Shown: positions 8,255-17,931, numbered from the stretch's first letter. The stretch is DNA of 64,000 bases from DATFLS01 sp964413425 (GCA_964413425.1 CAYPST010000001.1:1-64000); one strand, 5' to 3'. The notes: a model not told the origin generated them from the letters alone. Translations and numbers: made by a program.

Positions 8255-8839
8255 TTATGAATTCTCCGCGATAAGCAGCGCCATTTTGCTGCATTCCACC
8301 TGATCGATTGCATCTAATTGATCATGGAGAGCCTTCACCTTATGAAACGGTCCTTCCACTGTTCCCTTCCCGCGCAGTTCATAATCATGCTCAGGCGCAT
8401 AGAGCTCCGCACCCTCTGCCTCATCATGGACTACCTCTTTCGGTTCGTATCCATGCAGCTGAATCTCGTCATCACGCTGTTCAATGATCTGCTTGGCTTT
8501 TTCCGCAATCTCTTCATTGAAAATATTTACCTTGAAATCGAACCGCAGCCCCGTCACCTCATGTACTTCATGGAGCTCGATGTGGAGGTCGGATGCCACT
8601 TCCTTTATCCCCTCTGTCACCGGTTCCAACAGGGAGGCTTCCACCACAAAATTCGAATATTTTCCGGACAATCCCAGGCGATTCGCGATGTGTTTTTTCA
8701 GATGCGCCGTGCTGATATTACACGCCGCGCACGGAAACAACTGCTCATTTTTATTCCGACCGAACACCAATCCTTTGAGAAATGCAAGAGCGATTTCAGG
8801 TTTATGTTGTATTACGATTTCGTATAATTTCATAGCCAT
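8255..8839 (-). CDS. Conserved-looking protein of unknown function (194 aa)
   Basis: I do not recognise this protein. It has no signal peptide or membrane segment, so it is probably cytosolic. The N-terminal third contains a CAAC motif (about 37-40) after a basic stretch. The middle is rich in Glu, His and Val (ELHEVHEV). The C-terminal part is acidic, then ends in a mixed segment with a lone Cys (VECSK). Two cysteines three apart plus several histidines might bind metal, but this is a guess. It starts 14 bases after nhaD on the same strand and is probably cotranscribed with it. The smooth amino-acid composition and operon position support a real gene. Confidence 0.7.
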   Translation of the reverse strand: MAMKLYEIVIQHKPEIALAFLKGLVFGRNKNEQLFPCAACNISTAHLKKHIANRLGLSGKYSNFVVEASLLEPVTEGIKEVASDLHIELHEVHEVTGLRFDFKVNIFNEEIAEKAKQIIEQRDDEIQLHGYEPKEVVHDEAEGAELYAPEHDYELRGKGTVEGPFHKVKALHDQLDAIDQVECSKMALLIAENS

Positions 8840-8852
8840 CTCATTATTCGGT

Positions 8853-10436
8853 TTAAGTTAAAAACACCAGCGTCACTAAGATAAACACAGGGAACAGGAT
8901 AATGATTGAATATTTTATCATATACCCGAAGAAACTGGGCATATTAATCCCCTGTTCCTCCGCAATGGATTTCACCATAAAATTCGGAGCATTTCCGATA
9001 TAGGTGAACGCTCCGAAGAATACCGCTCCGATGGAAATGGCCACCAGATAGATTTCCTGTTCGGCGATGAGTCTCGCCACGGCCTGGGCTTCCGGCATCC
9101 CGGCAAAGAAATTCCCCAGAGCCGTGTTAAAAAACGTGAGATAGGTGGGCGCGTTATCCAGAAATCCGGAGAGGGATCCGGTGATCCAGAAATAGTGCGT
9201 GGGCGTTTCCATGGCCTGCATAATAAATGCGAAGACCCCCTCGGTACCGGCCCGCAGAATAGCAATGGCCGGAATAATGGTCATAAAAATGCCGGCAAAT
9301 AAATATGCGACTTCCTTGATGGGGAACCAGGAGAATTCGTTCTTTTTGTGAATCTCTTCCCGGGTGGTCGCCAGAGAAAGCAATCCCATGAGAATGATCA
9401 AGCCGTCTCTGGTTAAACTCTGGATACCCACATGAACCCCCAGAATGTTCACCTCGCCCGGACGCCAGAGGCCACTCATGAGTACAGCCCCCATGATCCC
9501 TGCCAGAAAAAACAAATTATGGGCACCCAGAATCCGAATAGGTTCCCTTTTCTCTCGCGGTATTTCCATGGAATCGATATCTTCTTTTCTGTAAAGCAGG
9601 GTATCCATTATGAAATAAATAACTAATAAAATCGCCACCACAAAGAGCATGTGGGGAAGAAGATTCAGCGTTGTCCAGAAGAAGGGAACATGATGCAAAA
9701 ATCCCAGAAAGAGAGGTGGATCTCCGAGCGGCGTCAAGGAGCCTCCGATATTCGCCACCAGAAAAATGAAGAAGACCACCGTATGCACCTTGTATTTCCG
9801 TTCGCTATTACTCCGCAACAGCGGGCGAATCATCACCATGGCCGCCCCGGTCGTGCCAATCCAGGAGGCAAAGAAAGTGCCGATGAGAATGAGGGTGGTA
9901 TTGACAACTGGTGACCCTTTCATTGTCCCCTGAATAAAGATCCCGCTGGCTGCCGTAAATAACCCCCACAACAGAATGATAAAGGGAAAGTAATCAGTGA
10001 AATAAATATGCACAATTTCATGGAATGCAAGATCTTTGTATACAATAAGGAACGGTGCGGCAAAAATGAGTGCCCAGGCTGCCGAGACTTTGGGAAAATG
10101 GCGGTGCCACCAGTGGGGGGCCACCAGGGGAAAAATAGCGATAGAAAGAAGAATCCCGATAAAAGGAATGACGCTCCAGACCGGCAGGATGGCACCGATA
10201 TCGACATGTTCCCCGCCGTGCTCGTCTCCGTATTCGGCGCTGCCGTGCTCCTGGGCAGCCTCGTGTTGGGTTTCCTGCTGAGCCACTTCCGCCTGTTGTG
10301 CGTGTAGCTGTGGTGCTGCAACCAGGGTGGGAACGTAGAAAATGATACAACTGAGTATCAGGAGAATTTCAAGGATACGAAGTCCCCAGGCCTGTTGGTT
10401 TTGCGAATTTCTGCCGATAAAAAAGTTCGATACCAT
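8853..10436 (-). CDS. nhaD: NhaD-type sodium:proton antiporter (ion transporter superfamily)
   Basis: Inner-membrane secondary transporter, 527 residues. It has a first membrane segment near the N-terminus, a short His/Glu/Gln-rich hydrophilic loop (about 45-80, with repeated EHGxE-like motifs), then about twelve hydrophobic segments. Conserved ion-transporter motifs include GGSLTPLGDPPLFLGFL (about 240), GFLDNAPTYL and the C-terminal IGNAPNFMVKSIAEE. This pattern fits NhaD/CitM/ArsB family antiporters, and NhaD is the closest match by eye. The expected role is sodium extrusion and pH homeostasis, fitting a marine or saline habitat, but the transported ion is not proven. The His-rich loop could sense pH or bind metal (inference). 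Confidence 0.88.
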   Translation of the reverse strand: MVSNFFIGRNSQNQQAWGLRILEILLILSCIIFYVPTLVAAPQLHAQQAEVAQQETQHEAAQEHGSAEYGDEHGGEHVDIGAILPVWSVIPFIGILLSIAIFPLVAPHWWHRHFPKVSAAWALIFAAPFLIVYKDLAFHEIVHIYFTDYFPFIILLWGLFTAASGIFIQGTMKGSPVVNTTLILIGTFFASWIGTTGAAMVMIRPLLRSNSERKYKVHTVVFFIFLVANIGGSLTPLGDPPLFLGFLHHVPFFWTTLNLLPHMLFVVAILLVIYFIMDTLLYRKEDIDSMEIPREKREPIRILGAHNLFFLAGIMGAVLMSGLWRPGEVNILGVHVGIQSLTRDGLIILMGLLSLATTREEIHKKNEFSWFPIKEVAYLFAGIFMTIIPAIAILRAGTEGVFAFIMQAMETPTHYFWITGSLSGFLDNAPTYLTFFNTALGNFFAGMPEAQAVARLIAEQEIYLVAISIGAVFFGAFTYIGNAPNFMVKSIAEEQGINMPSFFGYMIKYSIIILFPVFILVTLVFLT

Positions 10437-10660
10437 TGGATGATCCGTCTGTGTTAAGTAGTTAACTTTTGCCCGGTTATCAAATGAGAGAACGCTTCCC
10501 GGAGGAACTGAAAACAGCGGATTTTAAAAATAGGAAGGGGCATGTTAAACATTCGAGTGGAAGGAGAAAGATGGTGCTTTTCTTTCTGGGTGGCAACTCT
10601 TGATTTCGCAGCATATTACCAGGAACTCTCCGATTTTCTTCTCCTATTTTATCCATTAAT

Positions 10661-10685
10661 TAAAAGAGAAAAAATTTATTTCTCT
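10661..10685 (-). terminator. Candidate A/T-rich terminator after the thioesterase gene
   Basis: On the minus strand AGAGAAA-TAAATTT-TTTCTCT (10685-10665) forms a 7-bp stem and is followed by TTTTA. It begins 13 bases after the stop codon of the thioesterase and would close the nuo-thioesterase transcript. The stem is weak in GC, so confidence is limited. Confidence 0.4.
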
Positions 10686-10697
10686 CGCACGGATTTA

Positions 10698-11180
10698 TCA
10701 ACTCTTTTTTCGCTGGGTCAATCTCGCTTCTCTGCGTTGTATGGCTGCTTCGTATCGCCGCCGTTCTTCATCAGTCTCCGGAAGCAGGGGCGGAATGTCC
10801 ACCGGATTCCCTTCCTTGTCTACCGCCACAAATGTCAGATACGCCGAGCTGGTGTGCACCTGCGCTCCTGTGAGCGGATCCTCTGACAGGACTTTCACCC
10901 CGACTTCCATGGATGTGGTGCCTGCAAAATTCACCGAACCCTGCAGGATAATAAAGTGTCCCAGCCTGATGGGATGATGAAAGCTGAGATCATCCATGTG
11001 GGCAGTGACCACCTGCCTCCGGGCGTGGCGCAGGGCGGCGATGGACCCGGTGATATCAATCAGATGCATGACCCGCCCGCCTAACATAGTCCCCAGGGGA
11101 TTGGTATCGTTCGGCAAGACCAGTTCCACAGTCTCCACTCGGGATTCGGACACCGGTTTCGGATCCAGGGTGCTAGTCAT
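10698..11180 (-). CDS. Acyl-CoA thioesterase, hotdog fold (YciA/BFIT type)
   Basis: A single hotdog-domain thioesterase of 160 residues, expected to hydrolyse acyl-CoA to free acid and CoA in the cytosol. Diagnostic features are NPLGTMLGGRVMHLID near the N-terminus, with the catalytic Asp in HLID, then DDLSFHHPIRLGH and the C-terminal YLTFVAVD. The ATG at 11180 is preferred over an in-frame TTG at 11192; neither has a strong ribosome-binding site. It lies 51 bases after nuoN on the same strand and may be the tail of the nuo operon. Acyl chain specificity cannot be deduced. Confidence 0.9.
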   Translation of the reverse strand: MTSTLDPKPVSESRVETVELVLPNDTNPLGTMLGGRVMHLIDITGSIAALRHARRQVVTAHMDDLSFHHPIRLGHFIILQGSVNFAGTTSMEVGVKVLSEDPLTGAQVHTSSAYLTFVAVDKEGNPVDIPPLLPETDEERRRYEAAIQRREARLTQRKKS

Positions 11181-11231
11181 GGCACCGGGCAAGGCTGATG
11201 CGTTTACACATGAAGATCATGCCAGTTTTGA

Positions 11232-12719
11232 TTAAAAGAACTGCAACGAGTTCAGAGTGAATTGTGCCACAGCATCCCAGGGGATGCCGAGCACCAGGGT
11301 CGGAATGACCAGCAATGTCAATAACGCCGTCATCCACGGGTGATCCTGTTTTATTTCCAGAGAGGCGGGTGCGTCTTCCAGAAACATCATCTTGACCACC
11401 CGGGCATAATAATAAAATGAAATCACCGAATTGATAATGCCGACCAGGGCCAGCCAGTAGAATTGACTTCCGGCACTAATGAGTGCGCTGAACAGAAAAA
11501 ACTTTCCGATGAATCCGGCAGTGGGAGGTATACCGGTCAGGGAGAACATAAAAATAGCCATCACCACGCCCACGTAGGGGATCCTGAATCCCAGTCCCCG
11601 ATACTCTTCTATGGTTTCTGTTCCATAAGTATTGGAGATCATAATTACCACCAGGAATGCACCGAGATTCATGAACAGATAGACCAGCAGATAATACAGC
11701 ATGGCAAAAAGGCCTTCCTGATTCAAGACCACTGCGCCCATCAGAATATACCCGGCGTGGGCAATACTGGAATAGGCCAACATCCGTTTTATGTTTTCCT
11801 GCTTAATGGCGACCAGATTCCCCAGGAACATGCTCATGGCAGAGATGGCGGCCAGGATCTGGGGCCAGGGCAGTTCAGACAACACAACCCACTCGTCCAT
11901 ATTGGGAGTGGTATTGCCCACCAGAGCGACGTTAAAAAATCGAATCAAAACGGCAAATCCGGCCGCTTTCGGCGCCACGGAAAGAAACCCCGTGATGGGG
12001 GTTGGTGCTCCTTCGTACACATCCGGCGTCCAGAAATGGAATGGCACTGATGAGATTTTGTATCCAAATCCGGCGAGAATTAACAGAATGGCCACAATAA
12101 GGGTCATCGGATTGGGATTCGCCATCAACAGAACCTGATGGATTTCCAGAATTTTCGTGGTGCCGGTGAGCCCGAACAGCAGAGAAAACCCGTACAACAT
12201 AAGCCCTGAGGAAACGGCGCCGTAAATCACATATTTTAACGCTGCTTCGTTAGAACGGCGCTGATTTTTCAGGAATCCTGCCAGGATGAAAGAGGTGATA
12301 CTCACCAGCTCGAGGGAGAGATAAATCATCAGTAAATCGATGGCACTGACTAAAAGCAGCATCCCCAGCACCATCGAAAAAATCAGGGCATAATACTCAC
12401 CATATCTGGAATCGTACAGTTCTTTGGTTCTCAGCGACATCCCGATGGCAAACACAGTTGCAACGAGCACAATAACCTTAAAGAATTTCGCAAACGGGTC
12501 CAGTGCCAGCGTCTCGAAAAAGAGACTGCGGGGCGTGACATCCACAAACCGCAGTGCCAGGAAGACAACAATCCCCCCAATCAGCGCCACATACCCGGTT
12601 TTTCCGGAGTCTTTCTTCTTCAGAATCAGATCCACGATGATTATACACAGAATAAAGAAAATCAGGATTAGTTCGGGTATATAATATTGGAGGCTGGTCA
12701 GATTGTTTTGAATATCCAT
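11232..12719 (-). CDS. nuoN: NADH-quinone oxidoreductase subunit N
   Basis: Antiporter-like, proton-pumping membrane subunit of complex I, 495 residues with about fourteen transmembrane helices. The segment around ILAGFLKNQRRSNEAALKY carries the conserved pumping-channel Lys and Glu residues. QENIKRMLAYSSIAHAGYILMG is the family signature, and the C-terminal half contains GIPPTAGFIGKF. It is the last complex I gene here and starts 29 bases after nuoM. Confidence 0.97.
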   Translation of the reverse strand: MDIQNNLTSLQYYIPELILIFFILCIIIVDLILKKKDSGKTGYVALIGGIVVFLALRFVDVTPRSLFFETLALDPFAKFFKVIVLVATVFAIGMSLRTKELYDSRYGEYYALIFSMVLGMLLLVSAIDLLMIYLSLELVSITSFILAGFLKNQRRSNEAALKYVIYGAVSSGLMLYGFSLLFGLTGTTKILEIHQVLLMANPNPMTLIVAILLILAGFGYKISSVPFHFWTPDVYEGAPTPITGFLSVAPKAAGFAVLIRFFNVALVGNTTPNMDEWVVLSELPWPQILAAISAMSMFLGNLVAIKQENIKRMLAYSSIAHAGYILMGAVVLNQEGLFAMLYYLLVYLFMNLGAFLVVIMISNTYGTETIEEYRGLGFRIPYVGVVMAIFMFSLTGIPPTAGFIGKFFLFSALISAGSQFYWLALVGIINSVISFYYYARVVKMMFLEDAPASLEIKQDHPWMTALLTLLVIPTLVLGIPWDAVAQFTLNSLQFF

Positions 12720-12748
12720 GATACCGTCAAGACGTTTTTATACTTCGC

Positions 12749-14233
12749 TTAGTACATCGACACTGCGGTTCCGAAATGGAGCAGATCCAGGAGCTGGTTC
12801 ACGGTGGTATCGAACAGACCCAGGACTGGCATGGGATACACTCCCAGAAAGATAATAATCGCGGCCAGCGGCACCAGCGTGAATAATTCCCGGCCGTTAA
12901 TCTCGGCGATGTCTGCATACTTTTCATTCAGTTCGCCGAAGAAAATACGCTGGAATGCCCACAGAAAATACCCTGCGTTCAGAACGATACCCAGGGTTGC
13001 AATAATAGTCAGAGTGGTATAGACCGGAAATGCGCCGATAAACGACATGGCTTCGCTGATGAAACTGGACAATCCGGGCAGCCCCAATCCGGCAAAAAAC
13101 GCCACTGCCACAATTCCCGAGTAGATTGGCATCCTGGAAGCCAATCCGCCAAATCCGTCAATCTCCCGATGATGCGCGCGATCGTAAATGACGCCCACAC
13201 TCAAGAACAGCATTGCTGTCACCGTGCCGTGGTTGAACATCTGGAAGATGGCGCCGCTCATCCCCGCTTTGGTCATGGCCGCCATGCCCAGCAATACGAT
13301 CCCCATATGATTAATCGAAGAATAGGCGACCAGCCGCTTAATATCCTTTTGAGCCATGGCACACATCGCTCCGTAAATAATATTGATCACGCCCAGCACT
13401 GCCATCGGAAAGGCAAACCACAGGGTCCCTTCCGGCAGAATCGGAAAGGAAATACGGAGTAATCCGTACGTCCCCATTTTCAATAACACCCCGGCCAGGA
13501 TCACACTGATAGCGGTGGGGGCTTCCACGTGCGCCAGGGGCAGCCAGGTATGAAACGGGAAGATGGGAACTTTGATGGCAAAGGCGATAAAGAGCGCCAG
13601 AAAGACCACAATCTGGAACGTTCTGCCATAGGTGCTTTGCATCAAGGTAAGCATATTAAAGGTATGCGGCTCCTGGGTAAAATAGAGGGCCAGCATCGCC
13701 AGCAGCATCAGGATACTCCCGGCAAAGGTATAGAGGAAAAATTTGATGGCAGCATATTCACGCTGGGGCCCACCCCACATCCCGATAAGAAAATACATCG
13801 GCAGGAGCATGACCTCCCAGAAGAGATAGAACAGAAAGAAATCCAGCGACACGAAAACCCCCATCATGCCGGTGTCCAAAAGCAGAAACAGGGCAAAGTA
13901 GCCTCTGGCGGCTTTTTTCGTGTTCCAGGAGGCAAAAACCCCGATGAAACTCAGCAAGGCCGTCAACAATACCATGGGCATGGAAAGCCCGTCGATTCCA
14001 AGATGATACTCAATATTGAAGGTATCTATCCAGGCGTACTTTTCCACGAATTGCATTGACGTGGCATTCGGATCAAATGCAAACAGAATCATCAAGGCAA
14101 TCCACAGCTGAATTCCGGTGGCCACCGCGGCAAGCATTCTGGCAACTTCACTCCGATCTTTCGGCACCAACAGAATACCCAGCGCCCCAATTATCGGCAG
14201 AAAAGTGACGAGTGTAAGATAAAATTGCTGCAT
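12749..14233 (-). CDS. nuoM: NADH-quinone oxidoreductase subunit M
   Basis: Second antiporter-like membrane subunit of complex I, 494 residues, about fourteen helices. LLFWEVMLLP-like sequence (YLFWEVMLLPMYFLIG) and QKDIKRLVAYSSINHMG identify NuoM, with the channel Lys in ALFIAFAIKVPIFPFHTWLP. The ATG has GAGGAG about ten bases upstream. It is separated from nuoL by 201 A/T-rich bases that contain a fragment of a dispersed repeat (14401-14428), an unusually long gap for this operon. Confidence 0.97.
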   Translation of the reverse strand: MQQFYLTLVTFLPIIGALGILLVPKDRSEVARMLAAVATGIQLWIALMILFAFDPNATSMQFVEKYAWIDTFNIEYHLGIDGLSMPMVLLTALLSFIGVFASWNTKKAARGYFALFLLLDTGMMGVFVSLDFFLFYLFWEVMLLPMYFLIGMWGGPQREYAAIKFFLYTFAGSILMLLAMLALYFTQEPHTFNMLTLMQSTYGRTFQIVVFLALFIAFAIKVPIFPFHTWLPLAHVEAPTAISVILAGVLLKMGTYGLLRISFPILPEGTLWFAFPMAVLGVINIIYGAMCAMAQKDIKRLVAYSSINHMGIVLLGMAAMTKAGMSGAIFQMFNHGTVTAMLFLSVGVIYDRAHHREIDGFGGLASRMPIYSGIVAVAFFAGLGLPGLSSFISEAMSFIGAFPVYTTLTIIATLGIVLNAGYFLWAFQRIFFGELNEKYADIAEINGRELFTLVPLAAIIIFLGVYPMPVLGLFDTTVNQLLDLLHFGTAVSMY

Positions 14234-14400
14234 CTGTTATTCGATCTCCTCTATTCCTTCCAAATATGAGTTCATTTTAAAAAGTAGAGGTAACGTATTC
14301 TACATTTATAGTATTAAAATTCTAAACATTTATCATAATAATTTTCATATTAATTAATGAATAAATTATTTATTTTTTCAATCAATTTGTGATAATTTGT

Positions 14401-14428
14401 GTTAATTCGTGGTTTCTATAGTAGTCTC
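14401..14428. repeat. Short dispersed repeat fragment between nuoL and nuoM
   Basis: The segment ending AATTCGTGGTTTCTATAG, followed by TAGTCTC, is shared with 37136-37163 (there followed by CACTCTC). Its end resembles the right terminus of family 1 elements (GTTTTCTAAACACTCTC). It may be a decayed element end. The surrounding bases 14234-14434 are otherwise A/T-rich and noncoding. Confidence 0.5.
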
Positions 14429-14434
14429 TAATAT

Positions 14435-16477
14435 TTAAAACACGACAAACGCGAAAATGAGTATAATTCCGAACAGCATCATCACGAGATAATTCTGCAG
14501 GCGCCCGGTTTGGAACAACCGGAGTACCGTCCCGCCGAATATCACCAATTTCCCAATCCCGTTCACCAGTGTTCCATCGACGATATTGTCATCAATCCAT
14601 CGCGAAATCCTGGATATGGCCCGGGTTCCGACAGCAAATCCATCGATGACCTTCTTATCGAACCAGGCCATATCAAATACCGCCAGCCACTTCGAAAAGC
14701 GGAGTAAGGGCTGGACAAGATACCTGTCATAGAATTCATCGATATAGTATTTATGATAACTCAATTTATAGAGCGAAGAGAATCGTTCGGCCCAGACGCG
14801 CGCATCCAGCACTTTCCACAGGTAGAACAGGTATGCCAGAATAATTCCAAGGAAGGCGACTCCCAGAGAGATCACCACGGCCGGCTGGTGCGAGAGGTGC
14901 AGGAACTGGTCGAACTCCTCAGCAACTGCTGCTGTGGCCTGACCTGCTACAGTGGCGGGCGTGTGGATCAATTGTTCAAACCATCCGTGAGTCGTGAAGG
15001 GATTGACTGATGGTAAGGCATAAAAGATAAATGTGCTCAATGCCGCTAAAATCCCCATGGGGGCCACCATCACCTGGGGTGATTCTTCAATATGCTGATG
15101 AACCTCAGAAGAAACAGGCTCCCCGTGGAAGGTCATAAAAACCTGCCGGAACATATAAAATGCCGTGAGAATCGCTGCCCCGAACCCGAATACCGGTAAC
15201 AAGACGTGGTTGGGATGAGCCATGGCATACGCCAGCGTCCCTGATAAAATGGCGTCTTTGCTCATGAAGCCACTGGTAAAGGGGATACCTGAAATGGCGA
15301 GAGTGGCAATGATGAATGTGATGTAGGTGGCGGGCATTTTGTGCCGTAAGCCTCCCATATTTCGCATATCCTGTGGATCCGTCTCATGATCGCCCGTTTT
15401 CTCCAGCCCGTGATGCAATGCATGAATGACACTCCCGGCAGCCAGAAACAGGAGTGCCTTGAAAGACGCATGGGTCACCAGATGGAAAAACCCGGCCACG
15501 TAGTGTCCCACCCCCACAGCCATTATCATATACCCCAGCTGCGATACGGTGGAATAGGCGAGCACCCGTTTGATATCATTTTGGGTGATCGCTATAGTGG
15601 CGGCAAACAGTGCGGTGAATCCGCCGACATACGCCATAACCAACTGAGCATCCACCGTCAGCATCGGGAATACCCGGATCGAGAGATAGACACCGGCTGC
15701 CACCATAGTAGCCGCATGGATAAGGGCGCTCACCGGCGTCGGACCCTCCATGGCATCCGGCAGCCAGACATGCAGGGGAAATTGCGCCGATTTGCCGATG
15801 GCGCCGCAAAAAATGAGCAGGCCGGCCACGGTCAGTTTGGCCCCCTCGAGCGCTCCGCCTGCTAACGCATCAAATATGGTCCGAAAATCAAACGACTCTA
15901 CCACCGACCACAGCAGCATAATGCCGATCAGCATTCCCAGGTCGCCGATTCTGTTGACAATGAACGCTTTTTTCCCGGCATCCGCCGCAGCGTCCTTGTT
16001 GTACCAGAATCCAATCAACAGATAGGAACTCAATCCGACCAGCTCCCAGAAAATAAAGATGGAGAAAAAGTTTGCGCTCAGTACGATCCCGTTCATGGAG
16101 AACGTGAACAATGACAGGTAGCCGAAATAACGCGCATATCCGGGATCGCCTTCCATATAACTCACGGAGTAGACATGCACCAGTGAACTGATCATCGCCA
16201 CCACAAAAAGCATGATCACCGAGACGCTATCCAGATACACACCCAATTGCACCCGGAAGTCGCCCAGGGTGATCCAATCGAACTGATGTTCCAGGTGAAA
16301 TTCCGGATTATTCAGTACCAGAATCAATGCAAACAGTGAAATGCTCAGCGCAAGGGTCAGGAGGACGGCCCCGATGCTAACGAAATCGCCCTGGCGAGGC
16401 AGGCGTTTCCCGAAAAACATCTGGATCCCAAATGCCAGCAGCGGAAGAAGCAGGATGAAATATGCGTACACAATCAT
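14435..16477 (-). CDS. nuoL: NADH-quinone oxidoreductase subunit L
   Basis: Largest antiporter-like subunit of complex I, 680 residues, with about sixteen helices including the long lateral helix region near the C-terminus. FWELVGLSSYLLIGFWY, HVWLPDAMEGPTPVSALIHA and QNDIKRVLAYSTVSQLGYM are characteristic. The C-terminal part contains YKLSYHKYYIDEFYDRYL, as in other NuoL proteins, before a final membrane anchor. It starts 17 bases after nuoK. Confidence 0.98.
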   Translation of the reverse strand: MIVYAYFILLLPLLAFGIQMFFGKRLPRQGDFVSIGAVLLTLALSISLFALILVLNNPEFHLEHQFDWITLGDFRVQLGVYLDSVSVIMLFVVAMISSLVHVYSVSYMEGDPGYARYFGYLSLFTFSMNGIVLSANFFSIFIFWELVGLSSYLLIGFWYNKDAAADAGKKAFIVNRIGDLGMLIGIMLLWSVVESFDFRTIFDALAGGALEGAKLTVAGLLIFCGAIGKSAQFPLHVWLPDAMEGPTPVSALIHAATMVAAGVYLSIRVFPMLTVDAQLVMAYVGGFTALFAATIAITQNDIKRVLAYSTVSQLGYMIMAVGVGHYVAGFFHLVTHASFKALLFLAAGSVIHALHHGLEKTGDHETDPQDMRNMGGLRHKMPATYITFIIATLAISGIPFTSGFMSKDAILSGTLAYAMAHPNHVLLPVFGFGAAILTAFYMFRQVFMTFHGEPVSSEVHQHIEESPQVMVAPMGILAALSTFIFYALPSVNPFTTHGWFEQLIHTPATVAGQATAAVAEEFDQFLHLSHQPAVVISLGVAFLGIILAYLFYLWKVLDARVWAERFSSLYKLSYHKYYIDEFYDRYLVQPLLRFSKWLAVFDMAWFDKKVIDGFAVGTRAISRISRWIDDNIVDGTLVNGIGKLVIFGGTVLRLFQTGRLQNYLVMMLFGIILIFAFVVF

Positions 16478-16494
16478 AGCGAGTCTTTAGTTAC

Positions 16495-16800
16495 CTATCC
16501 CCGGAGCGATGCCGCTTCATCGATATTGATGGTCTTAAAGTTATTATAAATATTCAGGACAATAGCAAGTGCCACAGCGGCTTCCGCGGCGGCGGCAATA
16601 ATCACAAAAATGGCGAAAATATGGCCGTCAAGCGTCAGGGAGCTGAATTTGGTAAAGGCAACGAAATTGATGTTCGCAGCATTTAAGATGAGTTCCACCC
16701 CCATTAAAACTGCAATAGCATTTCGGCGGGTGATGACTGCGAACAATCCCAGCGAAAACAGAATCGCACTCACCACAAGGTAGACTTCCAGCTGGTTCAT
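16495..16800 (-). CDS. nuoK: NADH-quinone oxidoreductase subunit K
   Basis: Small membrane subunit of complex I, 101 residues with three helices. The membrane glutamates appear in GVELILNAANINF and in AAAEAAVALAIVL. The start is ATG at 16800. The frame stays open further upstream into the end of nuoJ, but the family begins at the chosen methionine (MNQLEVYLV). It lies 7 bases after the nuoJ stop. Confidence 0.96.
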   Translation of the reverse strand: MNQLEVYLVVSAILFSLGLFAVITRRNAIAVLMGVELILNAANINFVAFTKFSSLTLDGHIFAIFVIIAAAAEAAVALAIVLNIYNNFKTINIDEAASLRG

Positions 16801-16807
16801 GTTGTCG

Positions 16808-17305
16808 TTATTCACCTTCCGGCCGGCGGGCCAGCATTGCCGCCCCAATCAAAGCCGCCAGCAGCAATACGGACGCCACTTCGAAGGGTAACAGCCATTT
16901 GGTCATGAATAAGTTTCCGATGGTGGCAACGGTATCTGAAATCGTCCGGGAGCCGACAGTATTCCAGGCTGTTGTAAACACCACAACCCCTAAAATTCCT
17001 GCGATACAGAGCGCAGCCACTCCCCCCACAATCCGATTGGCGGAGCCATGCGAAATGCGCACGTCCACGATTCGGCCTGTCAGCATCACTCCAAACAACA
17101 GCAGCACCAGAACGCCCCCCACATAGATTAATAACTGCACGGCGGCCAGAAAATCAGCTTCCAGAAAAACATATAATCCGGCCACCCCAAAAAAAGTACC
17201 CAACAGGGCGAACACCGCATAGGTGAGTTTTCTGCTGAAGACGACCACACAGGCGGACCCGACGGTAATCGCCACGAACAAATAGAAAATGATTTCACCA
17301 ATCAT
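16808..17305 (-). CDS. nuoJ: NADH-quinone oxidoreductase subunit J
   Basis: Membrane subunit of complex I, 165 residues, five helices. The conserved segment FLAAVQLLIYVGGVLVLLLFGVML contains the pi-bulge helix region of the family. A GTG codon directly precedes the ATG at 17305; the ATG is preferred. It follows nuoI by a few bases and precedes nuoK. Confidence 0.96.
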   Translation of the reverse strand: MIGEIIFYLFVAITVGSACVVVFSRKLTYAVFALLGTFFGVAGLYVFLEADFLAAVQLLIYVGGVLVLLLFGVMLTGRIVDVRISHGSANRIVGGVAALCIAGILGVVVFTTAWNTVGSRTISDTVATIGNLFMTKWLLPFEVASVLLLAALIGAAMLARRPEGE

Positions 17306-17316
17306 CACAGTCGAAC

Positions 17317-17904
17317 TTATGCTCCTTCGGAACCTTTTTGCTCTGATTCGGATGCTTTCCGCTTCGATGCCGCTTCCTTCTTCTGTTCCCGCGCCGCGGC
17401 TTTCGCTTTCTTTTCCTCTTCGATAGCCGCGTATGCCTCCTGTTTCAGTCCGTCGGGGACCGGGGCAAAATCATAGATAAGATCATCTCTGTCATACACA
17501 GAGAACTCATATTCTCCCACCATATAAATACAATCCTCCGGGCAGGGATACACGCAGAGGGCGCAGTACATACATTCCGACATGTCAATATCGAACTGCT
17601 CCACCAGCAGACGCTTCGGCGTCCCGTTGGAGGTTTCGCCCAAATCAAAATCCCTGGGGACTTTGGTGGTCGTAATATGAATACAATCCACCGGACAGGC
17701 CCGCGCACATTTGAAACACCCGATACAATCGTCCCAATCCATATACAGCCGCATGCGCGACCGCTCCGGGAGCTCCCACCGTTCTGTGGGATACTGGAGA
17801 GTGACGGACCGGGTAAACAGGTGACGAAACGTGACACCAAGTCCGATCCCGGTGGTGGTCACCGCGTCTCTTATATTCTTAAAATATTGTAGGACACTAC
17901 TCAT
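17317..17904 (-). CDS. nuoI: NADH-quinone oxidoreductase subunit I
   Basis: Peripheral-arm subunit with two 4Fe-4S clusters that pass electrons toward NuoB and quinone. It is 195 residues. The first ferredoxin motif is Cys60-x2-Cys63-x2-Cys66-x3-Cys70, the second Cys111-x2-Cys114-x2-Cys117-x3-Cys121. After about residue 160 there is a Lys/Ala/Glu-rich tail of about 35 residues that most NuoI proteins lack and that is probably a charged helix. In transcription order it should follow nuoH closely, but about 390 bases of repeat and an assembly gap lie between them. Confidence 0.97.
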   Translation of the reverse strand: MSSVLQYFKNIRDAVTTTGIGLGVTFRHLFTRSVTLQYPTERWELPERSRMRLYMDWDDCIGCFKCARACPVDCIHITTTKVPRDFDLGETSNGTPKRLLVEQFDIDMSECMYCALCVYPCPEDCIYMVGEYEFSVYDRDDLIYDFAPVPDGLKQEAYAAIEEEKKAKAAAREQKKEAASKRKASESEQKGSEGA

Positions 17905-17931
17905 GGTTTCATCTCTGGGTTAATCTCAGAC

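Noticed and set aside
8082..8294. Minus-strand 70-codon frame between nadA and the unknown gene
   Set aside because: It overlaps the end of the better-supported gene at 8255 and has an odd Arg-rich composition without a ribosome site.
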